A stretch of DNA of 64,000 nt, taken from CBFDBF01 sp050287965 (GTDB lineage: Bacteria > Pseudomonadota > Gammaproteobacteria > Chromatiales > Chromatiaceae). The DNA lies in the NCBI GenBank assembly GCA_050287965.1, contig JBNKCX010000041.1, positions 248,001-312,000 of the forward strand, given 5' to 3'. The position numbers and the translations under genes were made by a program. Below, piece by piece: positions 54,159 to 62,216 of the stretch (the stretch's first letter is position 1; every line of letters starts with the position of its first letter). The notes below the pieces were generated by a model. The model had not been told where the DNA came from, did no database searches, and worked only from the letters and a program-made list of their open reading frames with translations.

Positions 54159-56819
54159 TTAACTATCGGCAGGAAGAACTCTTTTTCGGAGCTTGCGTGA
54201 ACGGGGTTCATACACCAAAACCAGAATCGCGGGCAGTATCATCAGATCAAAGAGCAGCGCCGCCACCAGCCCTATACTCGTTAACAGACCGAAATTTCCG
54301 GTGGGTATGAACTCTGATGTTGTGAGAACCAGGAATTGAGCGCAAAGAATAATGGTTGTGGTCAATACCGCCCTTCCCGCCTGGCTATAGGTGCGAATCA
54401 GGGCGGTTGTGGGACGACTTCCCGCCTTCAACCGCTTTATGAATCCATGAAAAACGTGAATCGTATCGTCTACCGCGATACCGACCGCCACACTGGCGAT
54501 CATGGCGGTTGCCATATCCAGCCAGATACCGAATATCCCCATGAAAATAAATATCAGGAGAATCGGAGACAGATTGGGAATCATACATATAACCGCCTGA
54601 CTGAAGGAACGCCACAACACCAACATCAACAGGAAGATCAGGATCAGGGCCCCACCCAGACTATAGACCTGGCCGCGGACCAATAAATCCTCCATATCGG
54701 CGAATAGCCGGCCGGCCCCGACGATATCCCAGGTCATTCCATCCCTGATATGTTGGCTCAGGTAGCCTCTGACCTGCTCCATGACTCGGCTAATTTCCGA
54801 CGTGCTATGGACGTTAAGATTAAGATTAACCAGCCCGACCTTGAAATCCCGATCAACCACGTCATAGATATCCTCTCCGTCATAGATAAAAAGATACTGG
54901 CTGATCAGGGAGGGGTTACTCGGAATCCTCCGGAATTGGGATTTCTCTCCGTGAAATCCCCAATTCATCTCCTCAATGAAATCCACCGGAGAGATCGACT
55001 TGTCCACCTCGGGTAATCGCTCCACCCATTCCTGAAACGCCTTGATCTCGCGAAGATTCTCCGGACGTTTCAAACCATCCGGTGCCGTTGCCGTGAATAC
55101 CACCTGGAGCGGCGTCGTCCCTACCAGTTTCTGATCAATTTTCGCTGTACTGCGCCTGATCTCGTGCGTCGGCCGAAAAAATTCCTGCAAACTGGTCTCC
55201 ACCGTGATATTCAGCAGTTGCGGAACCCCGATCAGAAGAAGAACTCCGGTTGTCGCAAGCACTGCTCCGGGATAGCGTATCCCCAGTTGGGACAGATAAC
55301 GCAATCCGCTATCCATCCACCGCAGACCTCCCTTACGTCTGGGCCAGTCGCTATGGTCCCAGCGCGCAAATATCGGCGGCACCAGGACGATCACCACTAA
55401 ATAGGACAGCATCACACCGAGGGCCGATATCAGGCCGAAGGTGGCAATAGGTGCGATAGGGCTGATTCCGAGCGACGCCAGACCTGCCGCCGTGGTAAGT
55501 ACCGTGAACCGGGCCGGCCGTCGAACTTCCTCCAGCGCCTTTTCCACACGAAACCTTCCCGCAAGGCCACGCTGGGCGGCGTAGTGGATAGAGTTGAACA
55601 GGTGCACAAGGGCGGCGATGGTCAACGCCGAAAGCAGCGGCGGAATTATGCTGGAGATCAGGGTAAAGGGACGTCCGGCCAAGACGTACAGGGCAATGGT
55701 CGAACTGACCACCACGCCCATGGCAATCCCCCCTACCACCACGGCCAGGGGTCGATGAAAAAGCAGCCAGATCAAAAGCAGCCCGATGGCCGTGGTCACC
55801 GGGATAAATATCATGTTATCCCTCAACATTGCCCGAAGCTGGGCGACGTCTATCGGGACGTTCCCGGACACCGCGGCGAGATAGCCGGACAGCCTGGCGT
55901 CTTCCACCTCCTTCATAATGTCTTTGAGGAGCGCCTCGCGACGCAGGCTGTTATCCGCCGCCCGCGGAACCACTACCATTGCCACAGCGGAACCGTCGTT
56001 CGCCACCAGATAACTCCGCGCGAACCGATCCGCCCTGACCATCGCCGGTCGTTCCGACGGATGGCTGTCATTTAAGTGATCGGTATCAATCAGGGGTTCG
56101 ACCATAAATCCATCCTCGCTTCCGGAGATATGGTCTTGTGTGGTCAGCGCCAGTACATCCTTGACCTGCGGGTGGGCACTCAGCCGTTCCGCGAGCTGGT
56201 CATAGGCCTGCAGAAATCCGTCAGAAAACAGCGCCACACCCTCGAACAGCAGGACCGCCACCTGATCGTTCGGAAACTTCTTCCGGACGGCGTTATCAAT
56301 CACCACCGCCGGCTCGTCCGAAGGGAAATAGACCTTGGGTGCGTTGTTTATATCCAGATTCAGCAGCAGCAGGCTCGGCAACGTTGAAAGGAGAACCAGT
56401 AACGCTATGCTGCTATACAGGATCCATGGGAGGTTCCTGATCATCCCCCAAAAGGTCATATCCTCCCTGGTTTTTATGGAGATCTGGATACACTGCTCAC
56501 CGTCAAACTCCACCCGGTGCGAACTCATGACCGCCCGGAAGTTCTGGCCGTCCACCGTATTCATGGCCAGTCTTGCCCGGGGTATCTCCCTGGCCCCGGG
56601 TTTGGTGGTCTCAGCGAATGATAGATGGTGCCTAAGCCGATCGTGGTGCCTGGGGTTGACCATATCCAGCAGAGGTATGCCGGCCAGTTCGTCCAGATCC
56701 GGGATACGGAACCGCTTCAGATAGGCGCGGTTGGCATAGACAAACATACCGCCATGGATAATGGCGATCGGGGCTTTCAGGGATTCAAGGCGTGACCGTT
56801 GAGAACGTGCGTCCTCCAT
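54159..56819 (-). CDS. MMPL/RND-type transporter with N-terminal PAS domain
   Basis: An 886-residue fusion. Residues ~8-118 look like a PAS sensor (LKAPIAIIHGGMFVYANRAYLKRF, shortened, then ISIKTRED at the end). TM1 lies at ~132-152, and two MMPL-type periplasmic loops flank the membrane blocks with eleven or more further helices (SVAVGIAVDDTIHVFHGF is the RND-like helix 4 motif). RND/MMPL proteins of this sort export lipids across the inner membrane. The ATG at 56819 has GGAG nine bases upstream. Overlaps the beta-barrel gene region by sharing its upstream end, so the three genes form one operon. Confidence 0.85.
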   Translation of the reverse strand: MEDARSQRSRLESLKAPIAIIHGGMFVYANRAYLKRFRIPDLDELAGIPLLDMVNPRHHDRLRHHLSFAETTKPGAREIPRARLAMNTVDGQNFRAVMSSHRVEFDGEQCIQISIKTREDMTFWGMIRNLPWILYSSIALLVLLSTLPSLLLLNLDINNAPKVYFPSDEPAVVIDNAVRKKFPNDQVAVLLFEGVALFSDGFLQAYDQLAERLSAHPQVKDVLALTTQDHISGSEDGFMVEPLIDTDHLNDSHPSERPAMVRADRFARSYLVANDGSAVAMVVVPRAADNSLRREALLKDIMKEVEDARLSGYLAAVSGNVPIDVAQLRAMLRDNMIFIPVTTAIGLLLIWLLFHRPLAVVVGGIAMGVVVSSTIALYVLAGRPFTLISSIIPPLLSALTIAALVHLFNSIHYAAQRGLAGRFRVEKALEEVRRPARFTVLTTAAGLASLGISPIAPIATFGLISALGVMLSYLVVIVLVPPIFARWDHSDWPRRKGGLRWMDSGLRYLSQLGIRYPGAVLATTGVLLLIGVPQLLNITVETSLQEFFRPTHEIRRSTAKIDQKLVGTTPLQVVFTATAPDGLKRPENLREIKAFQEWVERLPEVDKSISPVDFIEEMNWGFHGEKSQFRRIPSNPSLISQYLFIYDGEDIYDVVDRDFKVGLVNLNLNVHSTSEISRVMEQVRGYLSQHIRDGMTWDIVGAGRLFADMEDLLVRGQVYSLGGALILIFLLMLVLWRSFSQAVICMIPNLSPILLIFIFMGIFGIWLDMATAMIASVAVGIAVDDTIHVFHGFIKRLKAGSRPTTALIRTYSQAGRAVLTTTIILCAQFLVLTTSEFIPTGNFGLLTSIGLVAALLFDLMILPAILVLVYEPRSRKLRKRVLPADS

Positions 56820-56836
56820 GGCTGTGGACTCCGGCC

Positions 56837-58516
56837 CTAGAATTCGGCCCGCCACCCCACTGTCAGCAGGGAGTGATCCTGGTGGAAACCACCGGCGGTC
56901 CCGTCCTCCCCGTCAAAGTGATGCATTTCCAGATAGATCTCGTGGGGTTCCCAACCGATGAAGGATATTTCCGGATTGACGTAGATATCCTCGTTATCCA
57001 GTCCGAAAAAGAACCGCATCCGCGCCCGCCACTGATCCTGGGCAAACGGCGTCTCCACTGAGCCGTTCAGGTTATAGATCTCGGTTCGATCGAGGATGTC
57101 CGGAGTGTCGTAGAGATTGGTCCCCGCAACCTGAAGGTTGACGCGGGCATCCCCATCGCCGGGGTGAAACTCCACACCGGCGCCCCAGTTGACCCCTTTC
57201 ACCTCGGTATAGGCAAGGTCATCCCGGGTCGCTGGTACGTCGCTTATCCAGGCCGCCTCGAACCGCCAGGTCGCGCCTGCGGCCTCAAATCCCACATCAC
57301 CGCCCAGGGACCAGGCTCGTGGATACTCGGCCTCCAGGGTGTTGTTAACGGCGTTGTATCGGAAATATGGCGCCGACTGACGCCCGTGTTGGGCCGTCAG
57401 GGCAAAATCGAACGAGGACTCGGTGCGGCTGTAGCGCAAACCGATTCCACCGTCGTCGGACGGTGCGTCATCATCGATCGCCGCCCCGGATACCAGAGCG
57501 GTCATAACCGGACTGCTTTCGATCCCCAGAATCTTCCCCCGTCTGCGGTCTATGGGGTACCAGATGCTGTCTTTGTCCGGGAGCTCGGCACCGCGGAAGG
57601 TGGGAAGCCAGAGCAGATCCAATTTGTTGTTGCCCTGAAAGCCCTCGACCCTGAGCATGGGCCGTGCCCGACGCCGATCCGGGAGATCATCGAGGACAAA
57701 ACGGGTAAGATCCTGGACACTCAACCGGTCGGTCGGGGGGATCTCGTCGATACGCCCCCAGATAACCGTCTGGGCGCCCAGCGTCACGCGCGCGCTTTCA
57801 CCCCGGTAACGAATATAGCTTTCACCGTAATCAAAGGTCGCTTCATCCCAATCCGGGTTCCCGGACTGGGAATAGCCGTCCACCCGTCCGCCCAGCCGCA
57901 GCTCCCACGCCTCTCCCGAATCCCAGGAGGCGCTAAAGGCCGCGTGGCCGTAATGGACCCCGTCCACCGGTTCACTGGACTTGATCAGGGCGGCGGACTC
58001 AAGCTGCACCTTATCCAATCCTATACGAAAACCACCCGTCTTCTCCGGGAACGATGAGGGCTCGGGCATGGTCTCTGCGATCCCTTCTTCCTGCGGCAGG
58101 CCCTCCTGGCCCTGATCCTCCATATCGATGGTAATCTCTTCCTCCCCCCTGGAAACCCCTTCCTCAACCACCAGGGTATCCTCCGGGCCGGTGGCCGCTT
58201 CGGCGGGACCTGGTTTTTCCATGTCTATTACGACCTCGTCCCCACCCTGGGAATCCCCTCCCTCAACCACCAGGGTATCCTCCGGGCCGGAGGCCTCTTC
58301 GGCCGGGCCGGATTCCTCCATATCGACTACGACCTCGTCCCCACCCTGGGAATCCCCTTCCTCAATTACCATAGAGCCCCCCTGGCTCTCATCCTCCATG
58401 ATAATTACCTCTTCGTCCCCCACGGAGATCTCGATCTCCTCAGCATCCTGGGACCAGGCGTCGGTACAGAGAAATAAAATCGAAAAAGTGGCAGCGATGA
58501 ATAGTGGCGTTTTCAT
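56837..58516 (-). CDS. Outer-membrane beta-barrel protein with acidic repeat region
   Basis: A 559-residue exported protein. Signal peptide ~1-22 (MKTPLFIAATFSILFLC then TDAWS-Q). Residues ~24-150 are strongly acidic and repetitive, followed by a beta-barrel from ~165 with alternating amphipathic strands and a C-terminal WRAEF Phe, typical of BAM-inserted proteins. The barrel's GAQTVIWGRIDEIPPTDRLS segment resembles DUF1302 proteins. The ATG at 58516 is preferred to an in-frame TTG at 58531. It lies between a LolA-like periplasmic protein and the MMPL transporter, consistent with a trans-envelope lipid or substrate export path. Confidence 0.8.
   Translation of the reverse strand: MKTPLFIAATFSILFLCTDAWSQDAEEIEISVGDEEVIIMEDESQGGSMVIEEGDSQGGDEVVVDMEESGPAEEASGPEDTLVVEGGDSQGGDEVVIDMEKPGPAEAATGPEDTLVVEEGVSRGEEEITIDMEDQGQEGLPQEEGIAETMPEPSSFPEKTGGFRIGLDKVQLESAALIKSSEPVDGVHYGHAAFSASWDSGEAWELRLGGRVDGYSQSGNPDWDEATFDYGESYIRYRGESARVTLGAQTVIWGRIDEIPPTDRLSVQDLTRFVLDDLPDRRRARPMLRVEGFQGNNKLDLLWLPTFRGAELPDKDSIWYPIDRRRGKILGIESSPVMTALVSGAAIDDDAPSDDGGIGLRYSRTESSFDFALTAQHGRQSAPYFRYNAVNNTLEAEYPRAWSLGGDVGFEAAGATWRFEAAWISDVPATRDDLAYTEVKGVNWGAGVEFHPGDGDARVNLQVAGTNLYDTPDILDRTEIYNLNGSVETPFAQDQWRARMRFFFGLDNEDIYVNPEISFIGWEPHEIYLEMHHFDGEDGTAGGFHQDHSLLTVGWRAEF
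58100..58354 (-). repeat. 99-bp (33-residue) acidic tandem repeats
   Basis: Within the beta-barrel gene, two consecutive 33-residue units (protein residues ~55-87 and 88-120) begin DSQGGDEVV and end PEDTLVVEGG or PEDTLVVEEG, followed by a partial third unit with EGVSRGEEE. They add about 80 acidic residues before the barrel. Confidence 0.85.
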
Positions 58517-58631
58517 AGTTATGGATTCCAATTCCTGCGCTCAGGGGATATCCCCCGCCTGCTTTTATAGCGCAGAATTATACTCCATTCAATATGTTAA
58601 CGCCAATTCCTTTAGTTAATTCTCAATATTC

Positions 58632-59453
58632 TCAGGGAACATATTGTTTTTCTCTGCTGGGATCGGACAATCCCCGCCGGGAAAACAGCGACTCCGGGAT
58701 ATTCTGATCGAATTTGATGCGAGACGTAGCCAATTCCGTCTTATGACCGGAATTCAGGTCATACATGGTGCTTTGCAGCACAGTCCAGTAACCCTGAATC
58801 TTTTTCAATCGACGCGCCAGCAGCCTTTTCACCGGTTTTTCGCTCCCCTTTTGGTAAAAATCCACCCGCAAGGGGGTCAGGGTCTGACGGTGAATCCAGC
58901 TGACCCGCTTGGTATAGATCGAGTTATCGGGATCCACCGGCCTGCTTACCAGGATATCGCACAGGATCTTGCCGACCTTGCCCTTGCCTATCAGCCTGTG
59001 GGTATCCATATCGGGCTCACGGTCCCGAAGATCCTCGTAGAAGAAATCCGAACCCACAAAGCGCCCGCCCTTACGGGAGGAGGATATGCGTCGAACACGG
59101 TCCAGGGCGGGCAGATATAACCACTGGTCGCTGTCGTCCCCCGGATGATCCTGGGTCAGCAACCCGGTATTCTCCACGTCCGCAGGAGTGAAAAAGCGCA
59201 TCAGCGACCAGCGTTCTCCCTTCCCTTTGTCCAGGCGGAACACCGCCAGCTTCCGTATCCGGGTTTGAACACCCTTCCCGGAGAGGGTCATCGTGACCAG
59301 CGAAGCACCGTCCTTTCCGGCCGGGCGGTCATAGACCTGTTGCGCCAGTTTGGTCGCCGCATCATCGCCGGCGCCGGCCGTGAGACAAATACTGATCAGC
59401 GACAGAAACAGAAAGACGCCTGCTGGCAACTGCCGACTATTACTTGCTTTCAT
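58632..59453 (-). CDS. Outer membrane lipoprotein-sorting (LolA-like) protein
   Basis: A 273-residue exported protein of the PF17131 group. Signal peptide ~1-28 with cleavage near TAGAG. LVTMTLSGKGVQTRIRKLAVF, WLYLPALDRVRRISSSRKGG (shortened: LPALDRVRRISSSRKGG), GSDFFYEDL and the later WTVLQSTMYDLNSGHKTEL segment are typical of this single-domain LolA-like fold. Proteins of this family accompany MMPL transporters and are thought to pass lipid-like cargo through the periplasm. First gene of the three-gene operon. Confidence 0.87.
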   Translation of the reverse strand: MKASNSRQLPAGVFLFLSLISICLTAGAGDDAATKLAQQVYDRPAGKDGASLVTMTLSGKGVQTRIRKLAVFRLDKGKGERWSLMRFFTPADVENTGLLTQDHPGDDSDQWLYLPALDRVRRISSSRKGGRFVGSDFFYEDLRDREPDMDTHRLIGKGKVGKILCDILVSRPVDPDNSIYTKRVSWIHRQTLTPLRVDFYQKGSEKPVKRLLARRLKKIQGYWTVLQSTMYDLNSGHKTELATSRIKFDQNIPESLFSRRGLSDPSREKQYVP

Positions 59454-59618
59454 ATTCAGTCAACCCACGTTTCCCAATGGTTAGCGATATACTCCCTAAG
59501 CCTATGATCAAGAATAGGAAATTGGGCCCTATTACGCCACCGCAGAAATACCCTGCGGCTTGTGCGGCACCCGAACTACGAGTAATCTTATACCGTCTAC
59601 ATAGATAAAGGACGATCG

Positions 59619-59831
59619 ATGCAAAAAATCCTTGACGGTGTCGCCAATTTCAGCGGAATACTTGGCATACTGCTCTGTATTGTCGCCGGATTGGCGCGAC
59701 TTCTGGGTAACTTCCATTTGGGCGGATACCAGACGCTCACACTGTTCAATATCGGGATGGGAGGTATGGTCTTCAGCGGATTGCTGAAGCTGGATATGCT
59801 TCTTCGAGAGACACGGAGGTCCCACCCCTGA
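59619..59831 (+). CDS. Small two-helix membrane protein
   Basis: A 70-residue protein with two hydrophobic segments (ILGILLCIVAGLARLLG and NIGMGGMVFSGLLKLDML) and a basic end (RETRRSHP). AGGA lies eight bases before the ATG at 59619. Not recognised. Being hydrophobic and well preceded, it is more likely real than the antisense frames. It lies between the divergent LolA-like gene and the ATPase. Confidence 0.6.
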   Translation: MQKILDGVANFSGILGILLCIVAGLARLLGNFHLGGYQTLTLFNIGMGGMVFSGLLKLDMLLRETRRSHP

Positions 59832-59952
59832 GTTGTTTCAAGACCGAAGCCTGAACGGACACGGGTTACCACCTCTTAGCAGGTCCATAACGAATCGTCT
59901 GTCAGGGTTCTTACTTCCCTTTCAACCCTTAATGATCATAAATCTACCCTAA

Positions 59953-61251
59953 ATGTACGAAGAATTTTACGGATTAGACAGAGAGCCGTTTCGACTCACC
60001 CCCGACACCGGTTTCTGCTTTCAACATCAGAGTTATAAAAAGGCCAAGGCCTACATGCAGTACGCGCTGCATCGCGGCGAAGGCTTCGTCATGATTACCG
60101 GAAATCCCGGTACCGGAAAAACGACCCTGATCAGTGACTTGACGTCAAGTCTGCCCGAGGAAAACGTTATCTGTGCCAATATCGTCAGCACTCAGCTCCA
60201 GGCCGACGATCTATTGCGTATGGTGGTGTTGAATTTCGGTCTGGAGATCCACACCGAACATAAATCATCACTACTGCATGGGCTGGAGCGGCACCTGAGA
60301 CAGCTGCATATCCAGGGAGCACGTCCATTGCTGATCATTGACGAAGCTCAGGATGTTCCCCGCAACGCCCTTGAGGAGCTTCGACTGCTTACCAACCTGC
60401 AGGATAATAACAAACCGCTGCTGCAGATCTTTCTCGTCGGGCAGGAAGGATTACGTAAAGTGGTGCTGCTGCCGCAGCTGGAGCAGTTGCATCAGCGCAT
60501 TATCGCGGCCTGTCACCTGCAGCCTCTCAGCCAATCAACCACGGAAGAGTATGTTCAATACCGGCTTCAGGAGGCGGGTTGGCGCGATGATCCCAGTCTG
60601 GCGCCGGAGATTTATCCGTTGATTTATAAATTCAGCCTCGGGATTCCGCGCTGGATAAATCTGATTTGTAGCCGCCTGCTGCTACATGGAATGGTTGAAG
60701 AACTTCATGAAATCAGTATCGATGACGCCCTTTCCGTGCTTGACGGACTAATCCACGAGCAGCTGCTGCCGGCAGAGCTTGGTACCGAACTGAATCTACT
60801 GAGGACGGAACCGGAGGTCCTGAAAAAACGCCAGGCAATGGCCACCAAACACACAGCGGCGGGATCGGGCGAGCGTCCTGCCGCCGCCGCTCAGGCGGGC
60901 GCACAAAAAGCACCGGTAAAAGTTGTAAGATCGGCACCCATCAGCAGTAACAAGGGCACCACCGCGAAGAAGCCCGTACCTACTGCTCCACAGGATCCCG
61001 ATGAAACGGCAAAACAGCTGTATAACCAACTCTCCCCCCTTCTCTTCGGAAAACCCAAGGATGAACGGATGAAAATATTCCTGGAATTTCTGAACGGCCG
61101 GTCGATCGATGGAGTGATACTGGACATACCAAAGAATATCGCCACCATAGGAACCGCCGGCTTTATGGTCTGGTTGGGATCGGCGAACAATCCCCTAAAC
61201 AACGAAATACGTGAGATCCTCTGGTCCCTGTTCGATCTTATCGATCGATAA
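59953..61251 (+). CDS. ExeA-like AAA ATPase, PEP-CTERM/XrtA-associated type
   Basis: A 432-residue ATPase opening MYEEFYGLDREPFRLTPD, the start common to ExeA/GspA and XrtA-associated ATPases. Walker A GNPGTGKTT is at 50-58 and Walker B LLIIDEAQD at ~127-134. The AAA part ends by ~275. Residues ~276-345 are an Ala/Lys/Pro-rich linker and ~350-432 a small helical domain (FGKPKDERMKIFLEFLNGRS) not usual in the family. The neighbouring PrsK-like kinase supports a role in exosortase-linked exopolysaccharide or protein sorting. Confidence 0.8.
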   Translation: MYEEFYGLDREPFRLTPDTGFCFQHQSYKKAKAYMQYALHRGEGFVMITGNPGTGKTTLISDLTSSLPEENVICANIVSTQLQADDLLRMVVLNFGLEIHTEHKSSLLHGLERHLRQLHIQGARPLLIIDEAQDVPRNALEELRLLTNLQDNNKPLLQIFLVGQEGLRKVVLLPQLEQLHQRIIAACHLQPLSQSTTEEYVQYRLQEAGWRDDPSLAPEIYPLIYKFSLGIPRWINLICSRLLLHGMVEELHEISIDDALSVLDGLIHEQLLPAELGTELNLLRTEPEVLKKRQAMATKHTAAGSGERPAAAAQAGAQKAPVKVVRSAPISSNKGTTAKKPVPTAPQDPDETAKQLYNQLSPLLFGKPKDERMKIFLEFLNGRSIDGVILDIPKNIATIGTAGFMVWLGSANNPLNNEIREILWSLFDLIDR

Positions 61252-61262
61252 CGGATGGAAGA

Positions 61263-62030
61263 ATGCCGGACTTGACCGATAGCACCAATGACCCGGCTCT
61301 CGATGTCATCGGACTATCCGGCTTTCTTGAGCTACAGGACGATTTCGACAGCTGTCTGCATGACCTTGCTGTAATGGTCGCCGGAACACTACGGACCAGC
61401 AACTGCTCCATCATGTTGCTGAAAGAGGATCCTCAAAATGGAGAATCCCATCTGCGGGTTTCCGCCCACTACGGCGACCTGCCGGAGATTGCGTATAAAA
61501 CAGCTCCGCCAGTTGTTCAGGGCATAGCCGGAAAAGTCGCTTCGGCGGCAAAGCCGCTGCTGGTCCAGGATATATACAACAGCGAATTTGCCGAACTTGC
61601 CAGCCGTACCTCACGGACCGAAGGAGGATTCATTTCCGCTCCTCTGCTCGTTGATAATCAAGTAATAGGTGTAATCAACGTAAATGCACCCAAAGACGGG
61701 CGCATTTTTGCAACGCACGATCTTGATCTCCTGACCGTGCTGAGCCTCTATATAGGAAAAACAATTCAGGCGGTTCAATTAAAAAAGCTCCTGAAATCAA
61801 AGTTCGCCATTGCCGCGCTGGCAAAAGAAGAAAGTGTACGGCAAGCCGGAGCCGGCAGCTTTACACAGAACCCGGAAAAGGTTGCAAAGATACTCGCCAG
61901 GAGTTTTTTCGACGACATGAAACAGGCGGGAATGGGCCCGGATCACATTCTTAAGGCAGCGACGGAAATAATCGACCAACTGCATGAGACACTAAAGAAA
62001 CATAAAGAGAGACAAGCGAGAAGTAAGTAG
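61263..62030 (+). CDS. GAF-domain protein
   Basis: A 255-residue cytoplasmic protein. Residues ~20-170 form a GAF domain (NCSIMLLKED, then GIAGKVASAAKPLLVQDI and SAPLLVDNQVIGVINVNAP), a small-molecule or redox sensor. The C-terminal ~70 residues are helical. It follows the ATPase by 11 bp and precedes prsK, so it is probably cotranscribed and might sense a signal for the kinase. The ligand is unknown. Confidence 0.82.
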   Translation: MPDLTDSTNDPALDVIGLSGFLELQDDFDSCLHDLAVMVAGTLRTSNCSIMLLKEDPQNGESHLRVSAHYGDLPEIAYKTAPPVVQGIAGKVASAAKPLLVQDIYNSEFAELASRTSRTEGGFISAPLLVDNQVIGVINVNAPKDGRIFATHDLDLLTVLSLYIGKTIQAVQLKKLLKSKFAIAALAKEESVRQAGAGSFTQNPEKVAKILARSFFDDMKQAGMGPDHILKAATEIIDQLHETLKKHKERQARSK

Positions 62031-62212
62031 TTGGAAGTTTGGAGTGGGTTGAAATTGGGAGCAAGGTGTAGCACTCGGAAAACATGATATTTATTATTTC
62101 GATCCGCGGCTGGCCGAAAACTATAAACTTCTTACACCTACCAACTTCCGACCTCATACTTCTAACTTCATACTTCTAACTTCATACTTAAAACTTCATA
62201 CTTAAAACTAAC
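62031..62212. repeat. Heptad repeat region and 14-bp tandem array before prsK
   Basis: Directly after the GAF stop, TAGTTGG/AAGTTTG/GAGTGGG heptads occur (62029-62049). At 62120-62156 further ACTTC-type heptads follow, then four tandem 14-bp units at 62157-62212 (TACTTCTAACTTCA x2, TACTTAAAACTTCA, TACTTAAAACTAAC), ending 4 bp before the prsK ATG at 62217. No ribosome-binding site is visible between array and ATG. Confidence 0.9.
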
Positions 62213-62216
62213 AATC

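Noticed and set aside
62120..62212. 14-bp tandem array as a CRISPR or iteron origin
   Set aside because: No unique spacers, no replication initiator gene or DnaA boxes nearby, and units belong to the dispersed heptad family.
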